Assembly (NCBI GenBank): GCA_947243845.1
Contig: CAMXIF010000013.1
Location: forward strand, 21,109 to 85,108
Source: an uncultured bacterium
GTDB lineage: Bacteria > Bacillota > Clostridia > Lachnospirales > Lachnospiraceae
Length of the DNA stretch: 64,000 bases
Direction: 5' to 3'
The notes under the pieces are model-generated. The model was not told where the DNA came from. It was given only the letters and a program-made list of their open reading frames with translations, and searched no databases. This document shows positions 56,310-64,000 of the stretch, piece by piece (position 1 is the first letter of the stretch; every line of letters begins with the position of its first letter). The position numbers and the translations under genes were made by a program.

Positions 56310-56849
56310 ATGAAATTTGTATGTCAGGTATGTGGTTATGTTCACGAAGGAGATGCTGCACCGGCTGAATGTCCGGTATGCCATGCACCCGCTGAGAAGT
56401 TCACAGCACAGGGCGGCGAGATGACATGGGCTGCAGAACATGTAGTAGGCGTAGCACAGGGTGTGAGCCAGGATATCATCGATGATCTGCGCGCTAACTT
56501 TAACGGAGAATGCTCTGAAGTAGGTATGTATCTTGCTATGGCTAGAGTTGCTCACAGAGAAGGTTATCCGGAGATTGGTCTGTACTGGGAGAAAGCTGCT
56601 TGGGAAGAGGCAGAGCACGCTGCTAAATTTGCAGAGCTTCTCGGTGAAGTAGTGACCGATTCCACCAAGAAGAATCTGGAGATGAGAGTAGAAGCTGAGA
56701 ATGGTGCAACCGCAGGTAAGTTCGACCTTGCAAAACGCGCTAAAGCTGCTAATCTGGATGCAATCCATGACACTGTTCATGAGATGGCAAGAGACGAAGC
56801 AAGACACGGCAAGGCATTTGCTGGTCTGTTAAAGAGATACTTTGGTTAA
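56310..56849 (+). CDS. rubrerythrin with N-terminal rubredoxin domain
   Basis: 179 residues. An N-terminal rubredoxin-type domain has Cys5, 8, 21 and 24 (CQVC, CPVC). The diiron four-helix bundle has the E-x2-H motifs EEAEH and DEARH, with [14 protein letters not shown] as the first iron helix. Order is reversed relative to classical rubrerythrin (reverse rubrerythrin). It reduces hydrogen peroxide to water with electrons from rubredoxin, in the cytoplasm. GGAGA precedes the ATG. Confidence 0.93.
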   Translation: MKFVCQVCGYVHEGDAAPAECPVCHAPAEKFTAQGGEMTWAAEHVVGVAQGVSQDIIDDLRANFNGECSEVGMYLAMARVAHREGYPEIGLYWEKAAWEEAEHAAKFAELLGEVVTDSTKKNLEMRVEAENGATAGKFDLAKRAKAANLDAIHDTVHEMARDEARHGKAFAGLLKRYFG

Positions 56850-56907
56850 TACGATCATAAGATAAAAATTGACAGCATATTTATAATATACAAAGGAGGA
56901 AATTACG

Positions 56908-57081
56908 ATGAAAAAATATTTCTGTAATCCCTGCGGCTACACATATGATCCTGAGAAGGGTGATCCGGAACACGGTATCAAACCCGGCACAGCATTTGAG
57001 GATCTTCCGGCAGACTGGTGCTGCCCTCTGTGCGGTGTGACTAAGGATATGTTCCAGCCCTGCATTGATAATTACAACTAA
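56908..57081 (+). CDS. rubredoxin
   Basis: 57 residues, ATG at 56908 with AAAGGAGG, stop TAA at 57079-57081. Iron ligands are Cys6, 9, 39 and 42 (CNPC, CPLC). Cys38 and Cys52 are extra. It should be the electron donor for the rubrerythrin. It sits 58 bases after it, without promoter, so it is co-transcribed. Confidence 0.93.
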   Translation: MKKYFCNPCGYTYDPEKGDPEHGIKPGTAFEDLPADWCCPLCGVTKDMFQPCIDNYN

Positions 57082-57094
57082 TATGTAAAAAATC

Positions 57095-57146
57095 AGAGAT
57101 ACCATTTGGAATTCACACAAATTCTAAATGGTATCTCTTTTTATTT
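57095..57146 (+). terminator. terminator of the perR-rubrerythrin-rubredoxin group
   Basis: AGAGATACCATTTGGAATT pairs with AATTCTAAATGGTATCTCT, followed by TTTTATTT. Confidence 0.92.
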
Positions 57147-57208
57147 ACCCGACTGCTGCCATCAACGGGGAAATCCGAGTTTCTACAAAAACAAGAGAAT
57201 CACCGGTA

Positions 57209-59167
57209 TCATTCTGCATCATTATTTGCGGGCTCTGGCTCTGACTCTGCCTTCACATCTTCCAGAATAAACCTGCTCATGGAAGCCTGTAATTCTTCTG
57301 CTTCTGTGTTCAAAAGCCTTACTGTGTCAGCCAGGGTATCAATTTCTTTCATCTTCTCCTGTACCACCTCAGACACGCTCTCTATAGACTCTGCAATCTG
57401 TCCGGACAGCTGGTTAATCTCCTCGATTGATTCATTGACAACCTCTTTACTCTCCTGCATGTTAGCCATCTTCTGCCGAATGGCGCCGAGCACATCTGCC
57501 AGAACCAGAACACTGTCATTAATGTTGCCAAAAGCCGAAACCGTATCCTTTAACATCTCCGTCTGTCCGCCCAGAAAGCCTTCCGTTATCCTGGCCGCAT
57601 CCGTTGCTGCCTGATTGCTCTCCTGAATACCGCTTACAATCTCTCTGACCAAAGTACCCGCCTGCATGGATTGATCCGCCAGTTTACGGATCTCTGTCGC
57701 CACCACTGCAAAACCTTTTCCGCTCTCACCTGCCCTCGCCGCCTCAATGGAGGCATTTAAGGACAGCAGATTTGTCTGGGAGGCGATATCCTCAATTGTG
57801 TTGATAATATCCACGATCCTCTCGGACTGTGCATTGACCTGCGTAATACTGGAAACAAGCGTCTCGGCAATCCCTGCCGTCTCCTCTGCTTTAATACGCA
57901 GTTCTCCAATACCGTCTTTCCCTTTGTCCACAGAATCTACCACTTCACCAATCTTCTGTGTCATCTCCTCAGAAGCCTGGTAAATATCATTGATCTTCTC
58001 AGAAAGACCTGCCATCTCGCTTACGCTTAACTCCGTCTGCCTTGACTGCTCCGTAACATCCCCCGACACAGATTTCATGGAGCCTACCATCTGCTGCATG
58101 GAAGATTCTATCCCGGCAGTAAAGGAAAACGCCTGTTCAGAGAGCTCTTTTACTTGTGTCCCGAACTGTCTGTTATTGCCCACCAGCCCTCTGATACCGC
58201 CGAGCATTCCGTTGATACCGTCTGCCAGTCTGCCGAATTCATCCCGGCTATTGACCTGCACCTCTTCCATCAGGTTACCCTGTGAAATAAGTTGTAGGGA
58301 TGCGCTCATCGACTTTAATGCCCGCCCGATTCTGCCAGATATCCAAAGACCGCTTACAACGGCAAACAGAGAAGCAAAAAGTACGATAAGTACTGTCACA
58401 TTCCGTATGCCTCTGACTTCTGAGAGAATCGTGCTCTTCGGTACCAGAACACAGATCTTCATCCCGGTCTTGCCAATCGGCGCACTGACAAACAACTGTG
58501 TCTGCCCATCTGCCTGAAGATATTTGGATACTACCTCTTTATCAGAGCCTTCTTCCACAAAGGCCGCATCTGCAAAAACTGCCTCTGTCTGGCAACGTGT
58601 CATTTCAATGCCATCTTTGCCTTTTTGCTCCTGTAATAGAATTTCCCGTCCGTCCTCTGTCACGATGCCGCGGATACTTCCCTGCCCCAGTTCCATAACA
58701 CTGAGCAGATTTTCCATATAATTCTTGTCTACATCGACAATCAGAAAACCCTCGTTTTTCTTAAGGACAAAACGCATCATAAAGGAAAAAACATAGCTGT
58801 CATCTGATGTACCGAGCGCCTGATCCACGCCCGCATGACTGCCCCGCCATGTATTGGTGGTTTTCTTACCGCTTAAGGCTTTGCCCTCTTCGCTCTCCAT
58901 ATAGGTACGGTACATATCCTCCGGCAGTCCCTTGACATTTGATACGATACTCTTACCACTGTCCGCAAACAGGGTATAACCGCCAATATAGGAAGCGGCG
59001 CTCTTAATCGCAATCAAGCGGTTGTTCAGTTCGCTGGCGCTCCTGGCACCCTCGGCCCCGCCGCTCAATGCCATATCATTATAATATGTATTAAAATCAT
59101 CGCTGAGATAAAACTCAACCGCCTTATCCGATATGGATTCACAGATCAGCTGCACGGAAGTACTCAT
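57209..59167 (-). CDS. chemoreceptor, C-terminal fragment of a split gene
   Basis: 652 residues. It has the dCache-like sensor domain (from about 5), second membrane helix (about 262-284), HAMP-like linker and signalling hairpin [20 protein letters not shown] and [13 protein letters not shown]. The first membrane helix and cytoplasmic start are missing; they lie in the adjacent upstream fragment in another frame. The ATG at 59167 has no ribosome binding site; it overlaps the upstream stop (ATGA). Most likely this is the larger part of one broken chemoreceptor. Confidence 0.9.
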   Translation of the reverse strand: MSTSVQLICESISDKAVEFYLSDDFNTYYNDMALSGGAEGARSASELNNRLIAIKSAASYIGGYTLFADSGKSIVSNVKGLPEDMYRTYMESEEGKALSGKKTTNTWRGSHAGVDQALGTSDDSYVFSFMMRFVLKKNEGFLIVDVDKNYMENLLSVMELGQGSIRGIVTEDGREILLQEQKGKDGIEMTRCQTEAVFADAAFVEEGSDKEVVSKYLQADGQTQLFVSAPIGKTGMKICVLVPKSTILSEVRGIRNVTVLIVLFASLFAVVSGLWISGRIGRALKSMSASLQLISQGNLMEEVQVNSRDEFGRLADGINGMLGGIRGLVGNNRQFGTQVKELSEQAFSFTAGIESSMQQMVGSMKSVSGDVTEQSRQTELSVSEMAGLSEKINDIYQASEEMTQKIGEVVDSVDKGKDGIGELRIKAEETAGIAETLVSSITQVNAQSERIVDIINTIEDIASQTNLLSLNASIEAARAGESGKGFAVVATEIRKLADQSMQAGTLVREIVSGIQESNQAATDAARITEGFLGGQTEMLKDTVSAFGNINDSVLVLADVLGAIRQKMANMQESKEVVNESIEEINQLSGQIAESIESVSEVVQEKMKEIDTLADTVRLLNTEAEELQASMSRFILEDVKAESEPEPANNDAE

Positions 59168-59427
59168 GGAGGATGCGCACTGATTACCGCATCCTCGTAT
59201 TTCTGCATGACAGCCTTAGAAGCCATGCTGTATGAGAGACTGCCCAATAAAATGATCAACAGGATAGCCCCGGCAAATATTACCATAAAGGAATTGGCAA
59301 TCTTCTTTTCCCTCTTGGACCTGTTCTTTACTGTTTTACTTTTTGAGCCTTTCTCTTTTTTTAATTTTACTTTTTCCGTATTTAATTCTTTTGCTTTAGA
59401 ATTCAAAAACCGGTTTCCCATCTTCAT
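59164..59427 (-). CDS. chemoreceptor, N-terminal fragment of a split gene
   Basis: 87 residues: a Lys-rich cytoplasmic start, a membrane helix (about 46-70) and the beginning of the sensor ([16 protein letters not shown]) before HPP and stop. Joined to the downstream fragment it makes an ordinary chemoreceptor. Its start lies inside the end of the GH43 gene (32-base overlap). Whether it is translated alone is unknown. Confidence 0.8.
   Translation of the reverse strand: MKMGNRFLNSKAKELNTEKVKLKKEKGSKSKTVKNRSKREKKIANSFMVIFAGAILLIILLGSLSYSMASKAVMQKYEDAVISAHPP
59169..59196. repeat. perfect 9-bp hairpin at the split point
   Basis: GAGGATGCG and CGCATCCTC, with a ten-base loop, lie directly before the ATG of the downstream fragment. 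Confidence 0.9.
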
Positions 59428-60340
59428 TCCACTTGACCTCTAACATCATCGCATGCCTGTTCGGTACATAGAGCGGATCTCCCACCAGATCCTTTTCCGT
59501 CCTGGCATGGAACACCATGACCAGCCTGCCGTCCTCAGTCTCCACAAAGCTGTTATGGCCCGGCCCGTATATTTTAAGGCTTTCATCCGTCTGCAAAACC
59601 GGATAACGCTCCTTTTCCCAGCTCTTCGGATCAAGCAGATCCGCATCCTCATTCGCCGTCAATAGCCCAACGCAATAATTGACTCCTGTATCGCTGGCTG
59701 AATAGGTGACAAACAGTTTACCTCCATGATGGATCACAGCGGGGCCTTCATTGACCCAGAACCCGTGCCGCTCCCAATCATAATCGGGTGTCGTCAAAAG
59801 CACCTGTGGCGTTTCCAGTTTAACTGGCGACTGCATCCGTGCAATATAAAGGTTGGAAATCTGTCTGCCTACACTCACCTTCTCCGCCCAGATACAGTAG
59901 CGTTCTCCCTTATTTTCAAAAATGGTCATATCCAAGGAAAATGCACGGAAGGAAAACTCATCGTCATCCGCCGCCTGCATCATCCCTCTTTCCACCCAGG
60001 GATCATTGATAGGATCCTGACCCTCACATTCCAGCACATAAGGCCTGATCTGCCAGATATCGTCCCTCTCTCCCCCGGCAAAATACAGATACCATTTACC
60101 GTCAAGATAGTGCAGTTCCGGAGCCCAGATATGTTCGCTCATAGGGCCGCTCTCGTGCTTTTTCCACACCACGGTCTCCTCGGCTTCCGCCAATCCTTTC
60201 AGGCTCTCACTCTTCCGCAGTGCAATACCATCATATTTGGGCAGACTGCCTGTAAAGTAATAAAAACCATCTTTATGATATACATAAGGATCCGCCCTCT
60301 GCATGATCCACGGCTGTCTGTAATTGTAATTGTTGTCCAT
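59396..60340 (-). CDS. glycoside hydrolase family 43 protein
   Basis: 314 residues of the five-bladed propeller family GH43. Visible are the Asp of MQRADPYVYHKDGFYYFTGS (general base), HIWAPELHYLDGKWYLYFAGG, SLDMTIFENKGERYCIW (second acid) and the Glu of WVNEGPAVIHHGG (acid). Members are arabinofuranosidases or xylosidases of plant cell walls. There is no signal peptide, so it acts inside the cell on imported oligosaccharides. It is the gene after yesL in the sugar ABC operon. Confidence 0.9.
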   Translation of the reverse strand: MDNNYNYRQPWIMQRADPYVYHKDGFYYFTGSLPKYDGIALRKSESLKGLAEAEETVVWKKHESGPMSEHIWAPELHYLDGKWYLYFAGGERDDIWQIRPYVLECEGQDPINDPWVERGMMQAADDDEFSFRAFSLDMTIFENKGERYCIWAEKVSVGRQISNLYIARMQSPVKLETPQVLLTTPDYDWERHGFWVNEGPAVIHHGGKLFVTYSASDTGVNYCVGLLTANEDADLLDPKSWEKERYPVLQTDESLKIYGPGHNSFVETEDGRLVMVFHARTEKDLVGDPLYVPNRHAMMLEVKWNEDGKPVFEF

Positions 60341-60387
60341 AATTGTGCTCCTTTCCCTTTTTTATTCATTATATCCGGGAATGTATT

Positions 60388-61011
60388 TCATGGTCTATCA
60401 AAATCATCATATTTTTCATCTATATGATTCATAAAGACACGATAAAAAAAGAAAGACTGTACATAAAACAACACTGCAAATCCCACAAACAACATAATAC
60501 TGTTGGCGACCAGAGATACCAGATTCGCATACATTACCACTCCGGTAATGACTAAAATGATCGCAGTATAAGGAAGATAGCCGATTGCAAACGCCACGGC
60601 GTTTTTCAAAAGTTCCCCTGTTTTTCCATCCAGTTTGGCAAACACGGGAAATATCCACAAAATCCAGATAAAAAATAAAAAGGCGACTACTCCACTGATT
60701 ATAAACATCGTCTTTCCAAAAGCATTACCCTGCCGGTACCAGAACAGCATGTCCGCTGTCATGATCAGGCTGAAAAATAAAATCACCAGCCATACCGGCG
60801 TAATCTGCAGGAAGTTTTTCTTAAAACTCCCAAAAAACCGTTTAATCACATACCCGTCACCGCAGCGAATGGAAGTAATGCTCACATAATACGCTGCAGT
60901 AGTAGCTGCCCCCGCCGTAAAGACGGGGAGGCAGCACAATAACCAAAGTACATTTAATAGGATTAAATCCGTCATTTTGTTCAGAAACGCTATGACCGGT
61001 GAATTTGACAT
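60388..61011 (-). CDS. yesL: YesL family membrane protein (DUF624)
   Basis: 207 residues with five to six membrane helices; TDLILLNVLWLLCCLPVFTAGAATTA is the YesL signature. Function is unknown, but the gene nearly always accompanies sugar ABC importers of the CUT1 type in Firmicutes. It is 14 bases downstream of the second permease. Confidence 0.88.
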   Translation of the reverse strand: MSNSPVIAFLNKMTDLILLNVLWLLCCLPVFTAGAATTAAYYVSITSIRCGDGYVIKRFFGSFKKNFLQITPVWLVILFFSLIMTADMLFWYRQGNAFGKTMFIISGVVAFLFFIWILWIFPVFAKLDGKTGELLKNAVAFAIGYLPYTAIILVITGVVMYANLVSLVANSIMLFVGFAVLFYVQSFFFYRVFMNHIDEKYDDFDRP

Positions 61012-61025
61012 GACATCATCTCCAT

Positions 61026-61892
61026 TTATTTAATACCACTGATCGCCACTGACTCGATAATCACTCTCTGGAAACAGAAGAACAGGGCAATGGTAGGCAG
61101 CATGGCAATTACGGATGCCGCCATGATCAGCGCATAGTCGCTCTGAATGGAATAGTATGTATTGAAGGAACGGATGACCACCTGTAAAGTCCAGTTCTTC
61201 TCACTTCTCAAGAAGATTGTCGGCGCCAGATAATCGTTCCAGATTGCCATGAACCACAATGTGATCTGTGTTCCCACGGCACCCTTCATCAGCGGGAAGA
61301 AAATCTGTGCGAAAGTACGGAAATAACCGCACCCGTCCAGCTTTGCTGCATCCATCAGATCGTTCGGAATACTGGTCAGGTTCTGCCGCAGGAAAAATAC
61401 CATACTGATATTACCGAAACACGGCGGAATGATCAGGGGCAGAAGCGTATCTGTCCATCCGAATTTCGTGAACATTACGTACTGCGGTATCATGATAACT
61501 GCAAAAGGTATCATAATCGTTGCCAGCAGTCCCATGAAAATGGCGCCTTTGGCCCTGAAATGCATCTTGGCAAAAGCAAAAGCTGCAAGGGAAGAGGTAA
61601 ATCCGCCAATCAGCAGTACCGGAACTTCCACTTTAACTGTATTTAAAATACCGGAGATGAAGTTACCCTTCGACATAACCTCCGAATATTTTCCCCATAC
61701 CCAGGGATCGGGTATCACTCTTAACTGGCCTGACAAATACTGATTCTTCGTCATGAAAGAGGTCATAATCATATAGAAAAACGGGAAAACCATGACCACT
61801 GCACCAAGCGCCAGCAGAATGAAAACGATAATATTTATTGTTTTGTCTTTATGGGATGTGATCCCAGAGGACATAGTGTCTTTATTCTTCAT
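61026..61892 (-). CDS. CUT1 sugar ABC permease (MalG-type)
   Basis: 288 residues, six membrane helices, EAA loop around DAAKLDGCGYFRTFAQIFFPLMKGA. The ATPase subunit is not in this window; CUT1 systems often share one. Likely brings in oligosaccharides, probably arabinan/xylan-derived, given the GH43 neighbour (inference). Confidence 0.94.
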   Translation of the reverse strand: MKNKDTMSSGITSHKDKTINIIVFILLALGAVVMVFPFFYMIMTSFMTKNQYLSGQLRVIPDPWVWGKYSEVMSKGNFISGILNTVKVEVPVLLIGGFTSSLAAFAFAKMHFRAKGAIFMGLLATIMIPFAVIMIPQYVMFTKFGWTDTLLPLIIPPCFGNISMVFFLRQNLTSIPNDLMDAAKLDGCGYFRTFAQIFFPLMKGAVGTQITLWFMAIWNDYLAPTIFLRSEKNWTLQVVIRSFNTYYSIQSDYALIMAASVIAMLPTIALFFCFQRVIIESVAISGIK

Positions 61893-61904
61893 ATCGTGCC
61901 TCCC

Positions 61905-62846
61905 TTAGTCCATGGTCTTAACCCATTTATTCTGGCCAATAAAGTTAATCAGCGTTATGACAAAGATGATGATCGCCAGGATAACCGCAATCGTGCTCGC
62001 ATATCCAAGCTGATAACTCTCAAACGCCTTCTGATACAGATAGAATACGATTGTTGCCGCACTGTATCCAATACCACCGTTTCCGTTTGGTGTCATAACC
62101 TGAACCTCTACGAACACCTGGAAACCGCCAATCAGGGTGGTCACTAATATGTAAAAGGTCACCGGAGAAAGAAGCGGCAGCGTAATACTCTTAAACTTCT
62201 GCCATCCGCTGGCTCCATCCACCATGGCCGCCTCATAATAAGAACGTGGTATGTTCTGCAAGCCGGCCAGGTATAGGATAATGGAAGTACCCAAGCCTTT
62301 CCAGACCATGAAAATGATCATGGAAACCTTGATCAGCACTTCATCTCCCAGCCAGTTAGGCCCGTGTAATCCTGTCAATGTCTTGATGATCGTATTTAAA
62401 AGACCGTAGTCATAGTTATATACCCATGCCCACAGTATGGATACTGATACTAAAGAGGAAATAACCGGTACATAGTACATGGTACGCAGAACCCTCACGC
62501 CGGGAATCTTACGATTCATACCCATGGCGCACAGCAGTCCGACTATCATACCGATCGGGATACCCAGCAGATAAATGATTGTTGTAACCAGTGTCTGCCA
62601 GAATTTCTTATCCGCAAACAATTTCACATAATTGTCAAAACCGCAGAAGCGGTCCATCATGCCTTGAAAACCCTTCGCCCCGTTCCATGTCGTCAAACTT
62701 GTCAAAAAGGCAAAAATAATGGGATAAAGCATAAAAATGAGAAATCCGATTGCAGGTGCAGCCACAAACAGAAGTCCCCATTTCTCTTCCCGCTTTGCCA
62801 TTACAGACAATCTTGTTTTTTGTTTTTTACTCTTACCTGAATCCAT
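61905..62846 (-). CDS. CUT1 sugar ABC permease (MalF-type)
   Basis: 313 residues, six membrane helices, EAA loop YEAAMVDGASGWQKFKSITLPLLSP. It is paired with the MalG-type gene by a 12-base gap. It is separated from the solute-binding protein gene by a hairpin, which may keep levels of the membrane proteins lower. Confidence 0.94.
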   Translation of the reverse strand: MDSGKSKKQKTRLSVMAKREEKWGLLFVAAPAIGFLIFMLYPIIFAFLTSLTTWNGAKGFQGMMDRFCGFDNYVKLFADKKFWQTLVTTIIYLLGIPIGMIVGLLCAMGMNRKIPGVRVLRTMYYVPVISSLVSVSILWAWVYNYDYGLLNTIIKTLTGLHGPNWLGDEVLIKVSMIIFMVWKGLGTSIILYLAGLQNIPRSYYEAAMVDGASGWQKFKSITLPLLSPVTFYILVTTLIGGFQVFVEVQVMTPNGNGGIGYSAATIVFYLYQKAFESYQLGYASTIAVILAIIIFVITLINFIGQNKWVKTMD

Positions 62847-62878
62847 AATGTCACCTTTCTACCATCTCATTTTATGAA

Positions 62879-62914
62879 ACAGGTGCGGACAGCCTGAACT
62901 GTTGCCGCACCTGT
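62879..62914 (-). terminator. hairpin between binding-protein and permease genes
   Basis: ACAGGTGCGG and CCGCACCTGT form a perfect 10-bp stem; only TTT follows on the minus strand. It is a weak terminator or 3' stabiliser, as often seen after solute-binding protein genes. Confidence 0.75.
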
Positions 62915-62924
62915 GATGTCCTGA

Positions 62925-63962
62925 TTACTGACCGCTTGCTGCTGCTTTCATTTCATTTGCATTGTCAAGTGCTGCCTGCATTGCCGGCTGTACCTGTGCA
63001 CAATATTCAGCTGCTGTCATCTCACCGTTCAATACATACTCGTAACCGCCGCTTAAGAACTCCTGCCACCAGTCACCGTTGTATGTGTATGTCAGTTCAA
63101 CAAAGAGACCTTCATATTTGTCAGTACCTTCAATGTAATTAAAGATAACATCTACGTTTTCACCGTAAGGAATGGTGCCGTCTGCGATTCTGTCCTTGAA
63201 ATCACCCTTCGCATAGCTCATGGTGTTCGGAATCTGCAAGGAAGCGCCTGTTGTCTCACCACAGAGAACCTTCTGGCCCTCAAGGTCGGTGGAGAACAAT
63301 GTGATCAGAGCTGCCGCTGCTTCCGGATACTCTGTATCAGCAGAGATTGCAAAACCTACGGAACCGTTACGTGTCATGGAAACGCCTGTAGAACCTGTCG
63401 GCCATGCACACAGACCCCACTCATAAGGGAAAGTATTCTCATCCATGAATGCACCTACGTCCCATGTACCGCATGCATAGAAACCGATCTGGCCGTCTAA
63501 CCATCTCTGATATCCGCCAAGAGCCGTATCCTGCTCAACGGTAGGAGTTACATTATATTTGCATGTCAGATCTGCAAAATACTGGAATGCATCAATAAAT
63601 TCTTTCTGTCCGTCAATTACTACCTGTGTATAATCTTCATTCAGGAAATGTCCGCCATTTGTGTAAATGAAAGCGTCAAGTGCCCACTGCAGTGCATTTG
63701 CGCAGCCCCACTGGTCAATCTCGCCATCGCCGTCCTTGTCGATCGTCAGCTTGCCGCAGACTTCAAGGAACTCTTCCCAGGTATAAGGATTCTCAGGATC
63801 CGGATACTCTACGCCAGCCTCATCAAACAGAGTCTTGTTATATGCAAAAGCAAAAGTGGATAAATCCTTCGGGAGACAGTAGATCGGACCCTTGCCTGCT
63901 TCCTTACCGTCATAACGATAAGCGTCTGTGATAGCCGGCCACAAGTCTGCCTTATACCCCAT
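62925..63962 (-). CDS. extracellular sugar-binding protein, N-terminus disrupted
   Basis: 345 residues visible, of the MalE/SBP_bac_1 family: WPAITDAYRYDGKEAGKG, FAYNKTLFDEAG, YTWEEFLEVCGKL, DGQIGFYACGTW. About 100 N-terminal residues and the signal peptide are absent. The ATG at 63962 has no ribosome binding site, and the same frame remains coding-like upstream (IIPLVLYVYQ, compare xxPLxxYVxQ in relatives) until a TAG at 63993-63995. So a stop or frameshift probably lies between 63963 and the right edge, or the gene continues in another frame outside the window. It supplies substrate to the adjacent CUT1 permeases. Confidence 0.75.
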   Translation of the reverse strand: MGYKADLWPAITDAYRYDGKEAGKGPIYCLPKDLSTFAFAYNKTLFDEAGVEYPDPENPYTWEEFLEVCGKLTIDKDGDGEIDQWGCANALQWALDAFIYTNGGHFLNEDYTQVVIDGQKEFIDAFQYFADLTCKYNVTPTVEQDTALGGYQRWLDGQIGFYACGTWDVGAFMDENTFPYEWGLCAWPTGSTGVSMTRNGSVGFAISADTEYPEAAAALITLFSTDLEGQKVLCGETTGASLQIPNTMSYAKGDFKDRIADGTIPYGENVDVIFNYIEGTDKYEGLFVELTYTYNGDWWQEFLSGGYEYVLNGEMTAAEYCAQVQPAMQAALDNANEMKAAASGQ

Positions 63963-64000
63963 TTGATAGACATATAGAACGAGTGGTATAATCTATCCAG

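Noticed and set aside
56867..56890. TTGACA and TATAAT before rubredoxin as a promoter
   Set aside because: The two boxes are only seven bases apart.

Overview
The window looks like a chromosomal segment of a motile, anaerobic, Gram-positive member of the Clostridia, most likely a Lachnospiraceae species. The signs are moderate GC, T-box control of proS, BlaI/M56 and two-component/ABC modules, rubrerythrin/rubredoxin/PerR peroxide defence, chemoreceptors and a CheC-like protein, glycogen branching enzyme, and a large protein of the DUF6240 type. Nearly all genes lie on the minus strand. The exceptions are tRNA-Lys, the ComFB-like gene and the perR-rubrerythrin-rubredoxin group. No insertion sequence, prophage or CRISPR array was seen.

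Layout from left to right: the 3'-truncated large helical protein, glgB, a TPR/acidic/AAA-like protein, rsmA, tatD, tRNA-Lys and a metal exporter (1-10.3 kb); ComFB, an ECF sigma/anti-sigma pair, CarD and a CheC-like protein (10.5-14.1 kb); an ABC exporter with its own two-component system and a second, fused ABC exporter (14.2-21.3 kb); a first M56 peptidase/BlaI pair with twin operators (21.5-24.5 kb); an S-adenosylhomocysteine salvage group with ahcY, an EAL-HDOD regulator and an SAH/MTA deaminase-like gene, then a 2-hydroxyacid dehydrogenase (25-30 kb); an XRE regulator with a glycine pentad repeat, a chemoreceptor, a 44-residue FeoB-associated-type protein and an amidase (30-35 kb); a second M56/BlaI pair with a different operator (35-38.1 kb).

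The most distinctive region is 38.8-46.1 kb, a seven-gene phosphonate operon behind a near-consensus promoter. It holds PEP mutase fused to a TagD-type cytidylyltransferase, phosphonopyruvate decarboxylase, 2-aminoethylphosphonate transaminase, a LicC/PntC-like nucleotidyltransferase, a methyltransferase, a small membrane protein, and a protein joining a YidC/Oxa1 insertase domain to a CDP-glycerol glycerophosphotransferase domain. The inferred job is to make 2-aminoethylphosphonate, activate it as a CMP ester and attach it to a cell-surface polymer or lipid. T-box-controlled proS and two tandem O-antigen-ligase/polymerase-like proteins follow on the upstream side (46-51 kb).

The right part holds an AI-2E/YtvI-like permease, an RluA-type pseudouridine synthase, a two-component system, the PerR regulon genes, and a sugar ABC importer operon (solute-binding protein, two permeases, YesL, GH43 glycosidase). 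That operon ends in a chemoreceptor gene that appears to be split by an 8-base templated insertion. The solute-binding protein gene also looks interrupted near the right edge.
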